From Spirochaetia bacterium (lineage in GTDB: Bacteria; Spirochaetota; Spirochaetia; JABMQR01), in NCBI GenBank assembly GCA_016784705.1, contig JADHUD010000006.1, positions 1-29,410 of the forward strand: 29,410 nucleotides of DNA. Direction: 5' to 3'. The notes under the pieces were generated by a model. The model made no database searches. It was given only the letters and a program-made list of their open reading frames with translations, and was not told the DNA's origin. Numbering within the stretch: position 1 is the stretch's first letter; every line of letters begins with the position of its first letter. Below are positions 15,506-23,777 of this stretch, one piece after another. The position numbers were made by a program, and so were the translations under genes.

Positions 15506-15546
15506 AGGCACCATACTGCCTCCCCCTTCTCAATGTTTTAGCTATT

Positions 15547-15570
15547 GACCGCGGTTTTAAAACCGCGGTC
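15547..15570. terminator. 24-bp perfect palindrome between convergent operons
   Basis: Half-site GACCGCGGTTTT followed immediately by its complement, 12 + 12 with no spacer. A hairpin with a small AT loop would have a GC-rich base; CTCTTTT follows on the + strand. It probably ends the psp operon and may serve the convergent acetyltransferase gene too. Confidence 0.65.
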
Positions 15571-15589
15571 CTCTTTTGCAGCGTTTAGG

Positions 15590-16147
15590 CTATTCAGGGT
15601 TTTTAAAAATCCAGTACTCTACAAAGGGCCAGAGTGTACCTCTAGCCGTTATTTTCTCATATTTTTTTTGAATCTTACCCCCGAGTGATTCTGCAAGCTT
15701 ACGACTGGGGATATTTACCGCAGCACACGGCCAGATTATATAATTATAGCGGAGACTCCCGTCAGCCCATTTTTTCAAGGCTGCTGCAGCTTCCTGTCCA
15801 TAGTGATTACCATGAGCAGCAAATTTTAACCATCCACCCATTTCTGGACTATTATTGTCCAGATTTTCGAGCCCGAAACAGCCGATAAATTCACCTGTTT
15901 TTTTCAAGGTTACTGCCGTAAAAAGTTGGGCACCCTCTTTCATCTCAACTTCCCGACTTTTAATCCGGCTTTGTAAAATTTCCAATCCCTCCGGTGGTCC
16001 ATAATTCATATATTGTATTACCGGATCACGATATTCTAATAAAATCTGCTCCGCATACTGTATAGTAACAGGCTCAAGCAGCAGCCTCTCTGTTTGTATT
16101 TTTATCAGGTGTAAATTTTTACATTGAAATAATTGTTTCTCTTTCAT
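15590..16147 (-). CDS. GNAT family N-acetyltransferase (RimJ/RimL-like)
   Basis: Encodes 185 residues. IQTERLLLEPVTIQYAEQIL near the N-terminus, GEFIGCFGLENLD, EMGGWLKFAAHGNHYGQEAAAALKKWA and NIPSRKLAESLGGKIQKKYE are the strands and acetyl-CoA-binding segments of RimJ/RimL-type acetyltransferases. Substrate unknown (protein N-terminus, or small amine). ATG 16147 is chosen because GGAG lies seven nt upstream; the longer frame from 16216 would overlap the SDR gene by 23 nt and lacks a ribosome site. It follows the SDR gene on the same strand, 46 nt downstream. Confidence 0.82.
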   Translation of the reverse strand: MKEKQLFQCKNLHLIKIQTERLLLEPVTIQYAEQILLEYRDPVIQYMNYGPPEGLEILQSRIKSREVEMKEGAQLFTAVTLKKTGEFIGCFGLENLDNNSPEMGGWLKFAAHGNHYGQEAAAALKKWADGSLRYNYIIWPCAAVNIPSRKLAESLGGKIQKKYEKITARGTLWPFVEYWIFKNPE

Positions 16148-16193
16148 ATCAGCTCCATCAGATTGCATTACAAACTCATCAATAGCTGCATGC

Positions 16194-17036
16194 TCAAGGC
16201 TGAACCATTTTTTCACTCAGGTCCCAAAGTTTTTTTGCTGCGATTATATCATATGACCTTTTTGAAGAGGGTACTGATCGTTTTCGGTAAAAATATTTCC
16301 CGGAGATTCCTTCGATATCCTGAGACATTGCAAGATATACCGCTGTTTCTGAACCCTTTTCTGAAGTCTGGAAAAAAGGTCTTAGCATCCGGGTAATCAA
16401 CGTACCAAAGCCGGTATCTCTATTAACCCCCATACTTGTAGCAACTGCACCTGGGTGAAGACAATTTACGGTTACGCCTGTACCCTTCAGCCTTTCAGCC
16501 AATTCATAGGTAAAAAGAATATTTGCCAGCTTAGATTGTGCATAGGCACACCATGCTGTATAGTTTTTCTTAAGATTGACATCTTTAAAATGTATTTTAC
16601 CGATTTTATGTGCACCTGAGGCAACAGTAATAATTCTTGCCGGAGCAGCTGCAAGGAGAAGGCTGAGCAGTTCATTAGTCAGCAGAAAATGACCTAAGTG
16701 ATTGACTCCAAACTGTAACTCATATCCATCGGCAGTCTGATGGTATCCCGGTAAAATAACCCCGGCATTATTAATAAGTACATTAAGCCTTTGATACTTA
16801 CTCTTAAATTCTACGCAAAAATCCCTGACACTTTTTAGGGAGCCTAAATCACAAAGCATCAGTTCAACGGAATTATTTTTACTTGAAGTTCTCACCTCTT
16901 GAAGAGCTTTTTCTCCCCGTTCTTTGTTTCGACACAGCATAACTACAATTGCTCCGGTTCTTGCAAGCTCCATGGAGGCCGCTTTCCCCATCCCTGAACT
17001 AGCCCCTGTAATGAGAACAACACTACTTTTATCCAT
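16194..17036 (-). CDS. Short-chain dehydrogenase/reductase (retinol-dehydrogenase-like)
   Basis: Encodes 280 residues of classical SDR. TGASSGMG (10-17) is the NAD(P) glycine motif, NNAG (89-92) the structural motif, Ser140, Tyr165 and Lys169 (YAQSK) the catalytic residues. GVNHLGHFLLTNELL is the signature of the retinol dehydrogenase/WWOX-like branch. The C-terminus has a basic tail. It reduces or oxidises a hydrophobic alcohol/ketone; substrate unknown. Its ATG overlaps the 3' end of the RhuM-Fic gene by 8 nt and AGGAAT lies in that gene, so the two are co-translated, an odd pairing that probably reflects recent assembly. Confidence 0.88.
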   Translation of the reverse strand: MDKSSVVLITGASSGMGKAASMELARTGAIVVMLCRNKERGEKALQEVRTSSKNNSVELMLCDLGSLKSVRDFCVEFKSKYQRLNVLINNAGVILPGYHQTADGYELQFGVNHLGHFLLTNELLSLLLAAAPARIITVASGAHKIGKIHFKDVNLKKNYTAWCAYAQSKLANILFTYELAERLKGTGVTVNCLHPGAVATSMGVNRDTGFGTLITRMLRPFFQTSEKGSETAVYLAMSQDIEGISGKYFYRKRSVPSSKRSYDIIAAKKLWDLSEKMVQP

Positions 17037-18000
17037 TTGCTTTATTCCTGTTGAGGATGCTTATTGCCAACCGTTTTACGATTTCGGACTCCTCCGGTTT
17101 GCTTGTGGCTATAAAAAGAGTTAGTGCTGCCAGGGTATCATTGCTGATTATGGGTTCTCCATTTATTGAAAGAAGAGCATTGTTCTGCTCTAAAAAGTAG
17201 ACAAAACATGCCGCGGCAATACGCTTATTTCCATCAACAAATGAGTGATTCTTGGTTATTAAATAGAGTAGATTCGCAGCCTTTTCTTCAAGGGAGGGAT
17301 AAATTTCAACTCCGCCAAAACTTTGTCTAATTTGACCGATAGAACTTTTAAAGCTCTCATCCTTAGGTTGTGCAAATACATCAGATTCAAAATCTGAATA
17401 CATGTTGTGTATTAAACTCATATAGTCCTTATATTCGGGATAGTGCGTGGCCTGGGTTGTTTTTCCTTTGCTATCTAGCTCTTCATGGTCATAATCATCC
17501 AGGAGCCCTAATCCTTTTGAGAAGAGTTCAAACACCTGTTTGTTGGTTTCATCAGTTGCATTCTCAATAGCCCGGCCGACAATCCTGATTCCTGCCTTGA
17601 GATATTCAACCTCTTGATGCTTTTGGGCCAACCGTTTTTCGTTTATGGCATAACCCTGAACAAGGTAGTCTTTTAACCGTTGAGTTGCCCATTGACGGAA
17701 TTGTGTTCCCTGTTGAGATTTGACTCGGTAACCGACTGAGATGATTACATCGAGATTGTAGTACTCTACCTGATATATTTTCCCATCAGCCGCAGTTGTC
17801 GCAAAATTTGCGACAACTGATTCTTTTGGTAATTCTCCATCCTTAAACACACTATTTACATGCTTTCCAATTGTTTTAATATCACGGTTAAATAACGCTG
17901 ATATTTGATGGCGATTGAGCCAAACAGTATCGGCATCGAAATGGACGACTATCTCAGTATTATTCGCGGAAGTCTTATAAATCTCAATCTTATTTTTCAT
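17029..18000 (-). CDS. RhuM-type protein with C-terminal Fic/Doc domain
   Basis: Encodes 323 residues. N-terminal RhuM domain: DADTVWLNRHQISALFNRD (helix-turn-helix-like), GYRVKSQQGTQFRQWATQRLKDYL, the family signature. The C-terminal domain has HSFVDGNKR (252-260), a Fic/Doc motif. Its Lys259 in place of the second Gly of HxFxDGNGR is the Doc pattern; Doc phosphorylates EF-Tu rather than adenylylating, so a kinase-type toxin activity is possible (inference). No separate antitoxin gene is adjacent; the next gene is the overlapping SDR. RhuM genes are typical of genomic islands. AAGGA lies about eight nt before the ATG. Divergent from aspS. Confidence 0.87.
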   Translation of the reverse strand: MKNKIEIYKTSANNTEIVVHFDADTVWLNRHQISALFNRDIKTIGKHVNSVFKDGELPKESVVANFATTAADGKIYQVEYYNLDVIISVGYRVKSQQGTQFRQWATQRLKDYLVQGYAINEKRLAQKHQEVEYLKAGIRIVGRAIENATDETNKQVFELFSKGLGLLDDYDHEELDSKGKTTQATHYPEYKDYMSLIHNMYSDFESDVFAQPKDESFKSSIGQIRQSFGGVEIYPSLEEKAANLLYLITKNHSFVDGNKRIAAACFVYFLEQNNALLSINGEPIISNDTLAALTLFIATSKPEESEIVKRLAISILNRNKANG

Positions 18001-18133
18001 GGGCTTTGTCCTTCATTTACTGACGTGTTCCTGCGTTAACAATATATCTCATCTACCGCGAGAATCACAGAGTAATTCTCAACCAATTTATAACCAAACA
18101 GTTCCTGTATGTTCTGTAACCCCAAATAACTCA

Positions 18134-18163
18134 TTGAAGAATACCCCCTTCTCATGCTACCAT
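18134..18163 (+). promoter_or_regulatory. Possible aspS promoter, leaderless
   Basis: TTGAAG (18134-18139), 18-nt spacer, TACCAT (18158-18163), then six nt to ATG 18170. The -10 is weak. Neither candidate aspS start has a Shine-Dalgarno. Confidence 0.3.
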
Positions 18164-18169
18164 CAACCC

Positions 18170-19945
18170 ATGGAAACAATGAAAAGAACCGCAACCTGCG
18201 GAGAGTTAACAAAGAAAGATGCCGGACGTATGGTTACCCTGAACGGCTGGGTGCACCGAAACAGAAATCATGGAGAGATCCAGTTCATCAACCTTCGGGA
18301 CACCTATGGCATAACACAAGTCTTTATAGGGGACGATGCAGATAAGGAACTCAAAAAAGTATCCGCTGAATTGAGGTTCGAGTACTGCGTAGCGATTTCC
18401 GGAGTAGTCAAAGAACGCCCGGAAACCATGATCAATCCAGACATGACAACCGGAGAGATTGAAATAGAGGCAAAGAACATAGAAATCCTCTCCCGATGCG
18501 AAGTTTTGCCCTTTATGATTGATGAAGAGTCCGATGCAAAAGAGGATTTACGACTGACCTATAGATATCTCGATCTGCGCTCCGGCGGTATGCAGAAACG
18601 CATAAAACTCAGAACCGCTTTTACTTTTGCCGTGCGCGAATACCTCACGAAACAGGGATTCATGGAGATTGAAACCCCTACCCTGATAAAATCAACCCCG
18701 GAAGGAGCACGCGACTTTCTGGTTCCCTCACGGGTTCAGGCAGGAAAATTCTACGCCCTGCCCCAGTCCCCGCAGTTATTTAAACAGATTCTCATGGTAT
18801 CAGGCTTTGACCGATACTTTCAGATTGCCCGCTGCTACCGGGATGAAGATGCCAGAGGCGACCGCCAACTGGAGTTCACCCAGGTTGATTTAGAGATGAG
18901 CTTTGTCTCCCGTGATGACGTCCTTAAAGTCACAGAGGGAATGTTTCAGTATGTTTTTGAAAAAACCATGCAGTACAAACTGCCTGAAACATTTACACGC
19001 CTCACCTATGAAGAAGCAATGAATACCTATGGAAGCGACAAACCCGACCTGCGGTTTGAACTCCCCATAAAATCCTTTGACACCCTTGCGGCAGATACCA
19101 CCTTTAACGCATTTACCTCGGTACTGGAAGCAGGAGGATCGATTAAAGCTCTGAATGCAAAAGGATGCGCTACCTATTCCCGAAAAATGATCAGTGAACT
19201 GGAACAGGCGGCAAAAATCTATGGCGCCAAGGGCTTAGCCTGGGCAAAAGTAACAGAAGCAGGACTCGAGGGCGGAATAACCAAGTTTATCAGCGAACAG
19301 GCTGATGAAATTATCAGCTCTATGGAGGCTGAACCCGGAGACCTGCTGCTGATGATCGCTGACAAATGGTCGGTATGCTGTAACTCTTTGGGCGCTGTAC
19401 GCTCTAAACTGGGTAAGGACCTTGGTCTGATTGATCCTGCCAAATTCGTATTTTGCTGGATTATTGACTTCCCGCTCTTTGAGTATAATGAGAATGAAAA
19501 TCGCTGGGAAGCAGCGCATCACATGTTCTCAATGCCGCAGGCACAATATCTGGATACCATGGAACAGGATCCCGGTGCCGTAAAAGGTGACCTCTACGAC
19601 CTCGTACTCAACGGCTATGAAGTCGCCTCCGGTTCGATAAGAATACATGACCCTGAAATCCAGAAAAGAATCTTCTCCATAGTCGGATTTTCCGAAGAAG
19701 TTGCAGAAGAGCGGTTTGGATTCCTGCTGAAGGCATTCAGGTATGGACCACCGCCGCATGGCGGAATTGCACCGGGTCTGGATCGAATGGTCATGATTAT
19801 GGCCGGACAAACTTCAATCAAAGAGGTTATTCCCTTTCCGAAAAATACTGTAGGAATTTCGCCGATGGAGAACTCACCTTCGATAGTTGATGAACAGCAG
19901 CTTAAAGATCTGCATCTGAAACTGGATTTTTCCGAAGACAATTGA
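18170..19945 (+). CDS. aspS: Aspartyl-tRNA synthetase, bacterial type
   Basis: Encodes 591 residues (588 if started at ATG 18179). N-terminal OB anticodon-binding domain (GWVHRNRNHGEIQFINLRD), class II core with ETPTL, SPQLFKQ, motif 2 RCYRDEDARGDRQLEFTQVDLEM, a GAD insertion (about 290-420) that marks the bacterial type, and motif 3 GGIAPGLDRMVMI. Charges tRNA-Asp. The motif-2 region reads RQLEFTQ where RQPEFTQ is usual. The frame is open 57 codons further 5', but that part has no family match and lies in the divergent promoter region. No ribosome site precedes the start; see the possible leaderless promoter. Confidence 0.95.
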   Translation: METMKRTATCGELTKKDAGRMVTLNGWVHRNRNHGEIQFINLRDTYGITQVFIGDDADKELKKVSAELRFEYCVAISGVVKERPETMINPDMTTGEIEIEAKNIEILSRCEVLPFMIDEESDAKEDLRLTYRYLDLRSGGMQKRIKLRTAFTFAVREYLTKQGFMEIETPTLIKSTPEGARDFLVPSRVQAGKFYALPQSPQLFKQILMVSGFDRYFQIARCYRDEDARGDRQLEFTQVDLEMSFVSRDDVLKVTEGMFQYVFEKTMQYKLPETFTRLTYEEAMNTYGSDKPDLRFELPIKSFDTLAADTTFNAFTSVLEAGGSIKALNAKGCATYSRKMISELEQAAKIYGAKGLAWAKVTEAGLEGGITKFISEQADEIISSMEAEPGDLLLMIADKWSVCCNSLGAVRSKLGKDLGLIDPAKFVFCWIIDFPLFEYNENENRWEAAHHMFSMPQAQYLDTMEQDPGAVKGDLYDLVLNGYEVASGSIRIHDPEIQKRIFSIVGFSEEVAEERFGFLLKAFRYGPPPHGGIAPGLDRMVMIMAGQTSIKEVIPFPKNTVGISPMENSPSIVDEQQLKDLHLKLDFSEDN

Positions 19946-19962
19946 GCGCGAGAATGCAAACT

Positions 19963-20060
19963 ATGAAAACCATTCTCGTTTCCGGGTTTGAACCATTTCT
20001 AACAGTATCGAAAATCCGTCAAAGGATACAGCAATAAATCCGGATGAACCTGCATCATTT
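19963..20060 (+). pseudogene. pcp: 5' remnant of pyroglutamyl-peptidase I (pcp)
   Basis: ATG 19963 reads MKTILVSGFEPF, the canonical N-terminus of pyrrolidone-carboxylate peptidase. After a one-base frame slip near 19997 the next frame reads SNSIENPSKDTAINP, matching the region that follows in PCP (xNPS). Nothing after about 20060 looks like the enzyme; the frame runs into the convergent DUF2442 gene. So it is a frameshifted and truncated fragment, lacking all catalytic residues. The bases around its ATG also form an 8-bp hairpin (GAGAATG/CATTCTC) that could now terminate aspS. Confidence 0.7.
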
Positions 20061-20069
20061 TACACTTTT

Positions 20070-20345
20070 TTATGCGATTTGAATGAGGGGATCTTTTACA
20101 TCTTCACCTTTCTCATATATTTGAATTGGATCTATATCAAGACAGGTAGAAGGATCATAATGGCCTCCAATATCCCATGCAAGCGTATTATTCAGAACAG
20201 TACATGTGTTCATAAAAATATCAATATCTGATATCTTCTTAAATACACCTTTACCGATTAATGGTGCCATAATATACAGTTTTATTTTTCCATCATCAAA
20301 ATAGACATATACAGTATAATTATTTTTCGGAATAACTTGTATCAC
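20070..20345 (-). CDS. DUF2442 domain protein
   Basis: Encodes 91 residues. VIPKNNYTVYVYFDDGKIKLYIMAPLIGKGVF and GGHYDPSTCLDIDP follow the DUF2442 pattern; cytoplasmic, biochemical role unknown. The family is commonly paired with DUF4160, as here, and such pairs have the look of toxin-antitoxin-like modules (inference). The start is GTG at 20345; an ideal ribosome site is missing, and the nearest GGAG is about 20 nt upstream next to the inserted hairpin element. The C-terminal stretch YEKGEDVKDPLIQIA is longer than usual. Confidence 0.75.
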   Translation of the reverse strand: MIQVIPKNNYTVYVYFDDGKIKLYIMAPLIGKGVFKKISDIDIFMNTCTVLNNTLAWDIGGHYDPSTCLDIDPIQIYEKGEDVKDPLIQIA

Positions 20346-20367
20346 ACTCTGTATTCTGACTACTCTC

Positions 20368-20534
20368 CTAGTACCCTGTACAGCTTAAACTTACAGGTTC
20401 TTACGCAGTTGCCCGGTGGGTATATGCAAGGAAGAATACGAAGCCTTAGCCAGCTAAGGTGATGTATTCTGACGATGCAGATACCTACCGCGTACAAGTA
20501 AGAATCCTAAGATTTAAGTTGTACAGGGTACTAG
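20368..20534. mobile_element. MITE-like 167-bp hairpin element between two paired genes
   Basis: Both ends read CTAGTACCCTGTACA inward, and the two arms stay complementary with few mismatches to an apex CCTTAGC-CA-GCTAAGG at 20444-20459. It has no coding capacity. If CTAG is the target duplication the element proper is 20372-20530. The right end supplies bases of the DUF4160 stop codon (TAG, 20533-20531). On the minus-strand transcript it would fold into one long hairpin between the DUF4160 and DUF2442 cistrons. Confidence 0.8.
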
Positions 20535-20791
20535 TGTAAAGGATCAATCCTCTTCAATTCTCCATGCTCCTGAGCTGTTTCCCAATTTTTCATAAGTTCC
20601 TGGCCATGCAATTCACACCATGCAAGAACCAATTTTAACTGTCTCGAAGGCAGCATCCCCTTTATAACAACTGCATCTGTTATGGAAATCAACGCTTTCA
20701 TATTTATATATTCTGCATGAAAACGAGGAGGCGCATGTTCATCCCAGTACATAAAGATTTTAATTCCAAAAAACTCTGAAATATGCGGCAT
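20531..20791 (-). CDS. DUF4160 domain protein
   Basis: Encodes 86 residues. MPHISEFFGIKIFMYWDEHAPPRFHAEY is a clear DUF4160 N-terminus, and LVLAWCELHGQELMKNWETAQ the usual C-terminal helix. ATG 20791 is chosen because the family starts with MPxIS and AAGAGG precedes it; the longer frame from 20836 adds a non-family extension. Role unknown; the usual partner DUF2442 follows on the same strand but is separated by the hairpin element. The stop TAG falls in the first bases of that element. Confidence 0.85.
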   Translation of the reverse strand: MPHISEFFGIKIFMYWDEHAPPRFHAEYINMKALISITDAVVIKGMLPSRQLKLVLAWCELHGQELMKNWETAQEHGELKRIDPLH

Positions 20792-20865
20792 AGATACCTC
20801 TTGATAAACATTACACTTTTCCCGAATCGAAAACAAGACAAAAAATGCCTTGCCTGCAAATCACC

Positions 20866-21546
20866 TCATCGGAGCACATTCCAAGCCAGGGGCGTCCACA
20901 AACCCGTCCTGATTCCTGCATATTTCAAAGCATCAGCGGTCCAGTTGTTACAGGTAAAAAACAGGGAATAGGTTCCTTCAGCGTTTAAAAACAGGCTGTC
21001 ACCATAGACCGCATTTACCGTCTCCGGGGGAATAACCGAGAACTTTCCATCTTCCCCCCGGATAATAAAATTATCTATATACTCATACAGCAGGTCGATA
21101 GTCTGCTTGTCTGTTTTATATGCGGTTACCACCTCGCCGCGGATGGGTCCGGTATAAAAAGAGATCCGTATCGCCGCATCGGTAGGCCGGAAGAGAGAGT
21201 GCATAACCAGAGTAAAATTCAGATCCTCCAAAAAGGGCGTTTCCGGATAAAAGGTTCTGTCACCCCATCCAAAACAATAATAACCTTCATCAGGCCCGGA
21301 ATCACCTCTGACATCTTCAATATCTTCCCGGAATGGGCTGAATCTCGCCGGCAGGCAAATCTCAACATGATATGTATTGTCAGTAAAAAAGATCTGGTAT
21401 TCAGCGCTTTCTGTATCCGGTGCATCCACAATCGTCGGCATTGCTCCTACCAGAACGGCAAAGAAATAGATTGAAACCATGAATACCGGAACAAGTACCA
21501 GTGTGAGTATAATTTTCTTAACTTTCTTTTTCATTTTCTTCTTCAT
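20866..21546 (-). CDS. DUF2459 membrane-anchored protein
   Basis: Encodes 226 residues. Starts with a lysine-rich tail and one transmembrane helix (ILTLVLVPVFMVSIYFFAVLVG), then an external domain with the DUF2459 markers: YHVEICLPA, FGWGDRTFY, MHSLFRPT, and TCNNWTADALKYAGIRTGLWTPLA near the end. The conserved His and Cys suggest a papain/NlpC-like fold with an active-site Cys in TCNNW (inference). ATG 21546 is preferred, with GGTGG just upstream; the frame opens from a TTG at 21561. Lies 75 nt before DUF4160 on the same strand. Confidence 0.85.
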   Translation of the reverse strand: MKKKMKKKVKKIILTLVLVPVFMVSIYFFAVLVGAMPTIVDAPDTESAEYQIFFTDNTYHVEICLPARFSPFREDIEDVRGDSGPDEGYYCFGWGDRTFYPETPFLEDLNFTLVMHSLFRPTDAAIRISFYTGPIRGEVVTAYKTDKQTIDLLYEYIDNFIIRGEDGKFSVIPPETVNAVYGDSLFLNAEGTYSLFFTCNNWTADALKYAGIRTGLWTPLAWNVLR

Positions 21547-21757
21547 TATCGTCCACCACAAATCACAAACTTAAAATTACACATACATAGTACTGGCAGT
21601 CAATCAAATATCATCCCGAACATATAATAATGAATTTTGATAAAATTAACAGTTATTTCTCTACACAGAATCTCTGTTAAGCTGTATATTCAGATTAGAG
21701 AGTCTGGTTGTATCGTCTTTTTCAATCAGGGATTTCTATCTTATCAGGAGGTCTTTT

Positions 21758-22210
21758 ATGGATTTATTGACAAATCCTGTGTTTCTCTGGTTAATCGCTG
21801 CAGTCATACTGCTTATTCTTGAGTTTGTAATTCCCGGAGTGCTGGTTGTTTTCTTCTCTTTCGGTGCTTTTGTGCTGATGCTCATTACCTGGATACTGCC
21901 GAACATCCCGCTGAATATTCAGTTAATTATTTTTCTCATAGTGTCAGTACTCTCTCTCGTTCTTCTCCGCCGGAAACTGAAAAAAGTATTCCACGGCAGA
22001 AAAAGCGGATCGGTTAAAGAGGATGAAACTGATGAGATTGTTGGAAAAACGGTTACCGTCACTGTAGATATCACTCCCAAATCTTCCGGCAGGATCTCTC
22101 TGAACGGTACTGAATGGAGTGCCGAATCTGCTGAAGAGTGCAAAAAGGGTGAACGGGTCATAATAACAGGGCGAGAAAGCCTGAAAGTAACAGTAAAAAA
22201 AGATAAATAG
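21758..22210 (+). CDS. NfeD-like membrane protein
   Basis: Encodes 150 residues, short (NfeD1b-like) form without the protease domain. Three hydrophobic helices fill residues 8-70 (FLWLIAAVILLILEFVIPGVLVVFF is typical), then a soluble OB-fold domain (VGKTVTVTVDI, GRISLNGTEWSAES, GERVIITGRESLKVTV). NfeD partners of SPFH proteins form membrane-microdomain assemblies. AGGAGG lies seven nt before the ATG. The SPFH gene follows after 10 nt, so the pair is a unit. Confidence 0.9.
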   Translation: MDLLTNPVFLWLIAAVILLILEFVIPGVLVVFFSFGAFVLMLITWILPNIPLNIQLIIFLIVSVLSLVLLRRKLKKVFHGRKSGSVKEDETDEIVGKTVTVTVDITPKSSGRISLNGTEWSAESAEECKKGERVIITGRESLKVTVKKDK

Positions 22211-22220
22211 GAGTAGTACT

Positions 22221-23147
22221 ATGTTTGAAAATTTCTTGTCTACTTTAGTTCTTATTGTGGTAATTGTATTTGTACTGGTTATTCTTCTGAGATCTGTACG
22301 GGTCGTGTCCCAGAAAACAGCATTTATTGTTGAACGGCTGGGTAAATACCAGCAGACACTCGAAGCAGGGTTTCACATTCTTGTTCCTTTCATCGATAAA
22401 GTTGCTTACCGGCATACACTAAAAGAGAGTGCAATAGATGTTGAATCTCAGACCTGTATAACAAAAGATAATATTGCTATTGAGGTTGACGGCATTCTCT
22501 ATCTGCAGGTTATCGATCCCAAAAAAGCATCCTATGGAATTGATAACTATAAGTTTGCATCGACCCAGATAGCCCAGACCACTATGCGAAGTGTCATCGG
22601 TAAACTTGAACTTGATAAAACCTTTGAGGAGCGGGACACGATAAACTCTGTAATTGTCGAAGCTGTAGATAAAGCCTCTGACCCCTGGGGAGTCAAGGTG
22701 AGCAGATACGAGATAAAGAATATAGTTCCCCCGCAGAGCATCAAAGAGGCAATGGAGAAACAGATGCGCGCAGAGCGGGAAAAACGTGCTCTGATTGCAG
22801 AATCTGAAGGTGATAAGCAGGCTAGAATTAACCGTGCCGAGGGATCCAGACAGGAACTGATAGCCAATTCAGAGGGTGAAAAGCAAAAACGCATTAATGA
22901 GGCTGAAGGCCGCGCTGCCGAGATTGAAAAAGTTGCCGAAGCTACAGCCATCGGTTTGAAAAAGATTGCTGCAGCCATTCAGGAAAAGGGCGGTGCTGAT
23001 GCGGTTAATTTGAGAATTGCGGAACAGTATCTGACTGAGTTCGGGAAGCTGGCAAAAGAGAATAATACCATGATCCTCCCTGCGGATTTGACCGACATCT
23101 CGAAGATCATTGCAACCGCAACAACGGTAATGAAACAGACAAAATAG
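22221..23147 (+). CDS. SPFH/stomatin-family protein (paraslipin, QmcA-like)
   Basis: Encodes 308 residues. N-terminal transmembrane segment (LVLIVVIVFVLVILL), SPFH domain (TAFIVERLGKYQQTLEAGFHILVPFIDKVAYRH, SQTCITKDNIAIEVDG), then a long charged helix with repeated AEGxxxA/EGEKQ units (about 190-245) that drives oligomerisation, and a conserved end (ADLTDISKI). Organises ordered membrane patches with the preceding NfeD-like protein. Ribosome site AGGAG; a strong terminator follows. Confidence 0.92.
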   Translation: MFENFLSTLVLIVVIVFVLVILLRSVRVVSQKTAFIVERLGKYQQTLEAGFHILVPFIDKVAYRHTLKESAIDVESQTCITKDNIAIEVDGILYLQVIDPKKASYGIDNYKFASTQIAQTTMRSVIGKLELDKTFEERDTINSVIVEAVDKASDPWGVKVSRYEIKNIVPPQSIKEAMEKQMRAEREKRALIAESEGDKQARINRAEGSRQELIANSEGEKQKRINEAEGRAAEIEKVAEATAIGLKKIAAAIQEKGGADAVNLRIAEQYLTEFGKLAKENNTMILPADLTDISKIIATATTVMKQTK

Positions 23148-23165
23148 ATCCGTTCTTTAATGGAG

Positions 23166-23212
23166 AAAGGCTGCAGATACACGTGAAACAATCACGTACT
23201 GCAGCCTTTTTT
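23166..23212 (+). terminator. Intrinsic terminator of the NfeD-SPFH operon
   Basis: AAAGGCTGCAG pairs with CTGCAGCCTTT, with an inner CACGTGA/TCACGT extension and small loop, followed by TTTT. It runs up to the stop codon of the convergent nitroreductase gene. Confidence 0.85.
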
Positions 23213-23771
23213 AGAGATTCCACCTATTCATAGTTACAATTTCATCATACTCTTTTCTGATTTGCGGTGCATTTTCCAGAGCTTTATGTTTTTCTCCCAA
23301 ATACTCCCCATCTCCAGGATACCCGAAAGCTATTGCAGCAATAATATCATACTCCTCTGGAATTCCGAAATTCTCCCTAACAATTGAAGGGGTAAAGCCT
23401 GCCATGGGGTGACCAATCAGCCCCTCTTTTACAGCCTGCAGAAGCATATTCTCTACAGCCAGGCCGGTATCGAACTGAGCAAAATTTCGGCCGTCAGGTA
23501 ACTGACAATCCAAACTATTCTTTGTTACAGAAAAAACCAGAAAAGCCGAATGTTTCGCCCAATAGTTACCATCCGAAAGCGCTTTATAACCCTTTGAAAG
23601 ACTCTCTTCATCGGTCAGCACAAGAAATCTGGCTGGCTGCTTATTAGCACAGGATGGTGCTATCCGGGCTGCCTCCATGATCCTTTTAATCATATCCTGC
23701 GAAACTTTTTCCCCGGAAAAACCTCGGAAAGCTCTTCTGTTCACTATCTCATTTACTATATTTGTATTCAT
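23211..23771 (-). CDS. Nitroreductase family FMN oxidoreductase
   Basis: Encodes 186 residues. NRRAFRGFSGEKVS is the FMN-phosphate-binding N-terminus, IAPSCANKQPARFLVLTD the second flavin segment, GLIGHPMAGF and IAFGYPGDGE the later ones. Reduces quinones, nitro compounds or enones with NAD(P)H. Start at 23771 fits the family; the longer frame from 23825 would begin inside the gnd terminator. No Shine-Dalgarno: a -10-like box ends six nt upstream of the ATG, so a leaderless message is possible. Confidence 0.88.
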   Translation of the reverse strand: MNTNIVNEIVNRRAFRGFSGEKVSQDMIKRIMEAARIAPSCANKQPARFLVLTDEESLSKGYKALSDGNYWAKHSAFLVFSVTKNSLDCQLPDGRNFAQFDTGLAVENMLLQAVKEGLIGHPMAGFTPSIVRENFGIPEEYDIIAAIAFGYPGDGEYLGEKHKALENAPQIRKEYDEIVTMNRWNL

Positions 23772-23777
23772 AGAGAT

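Noticed and set aside
17999..18169. 57-codon extension of aspS
   Set aside because: No family match, and it covers the divergent promoter region of the RhuM-Fic gene.
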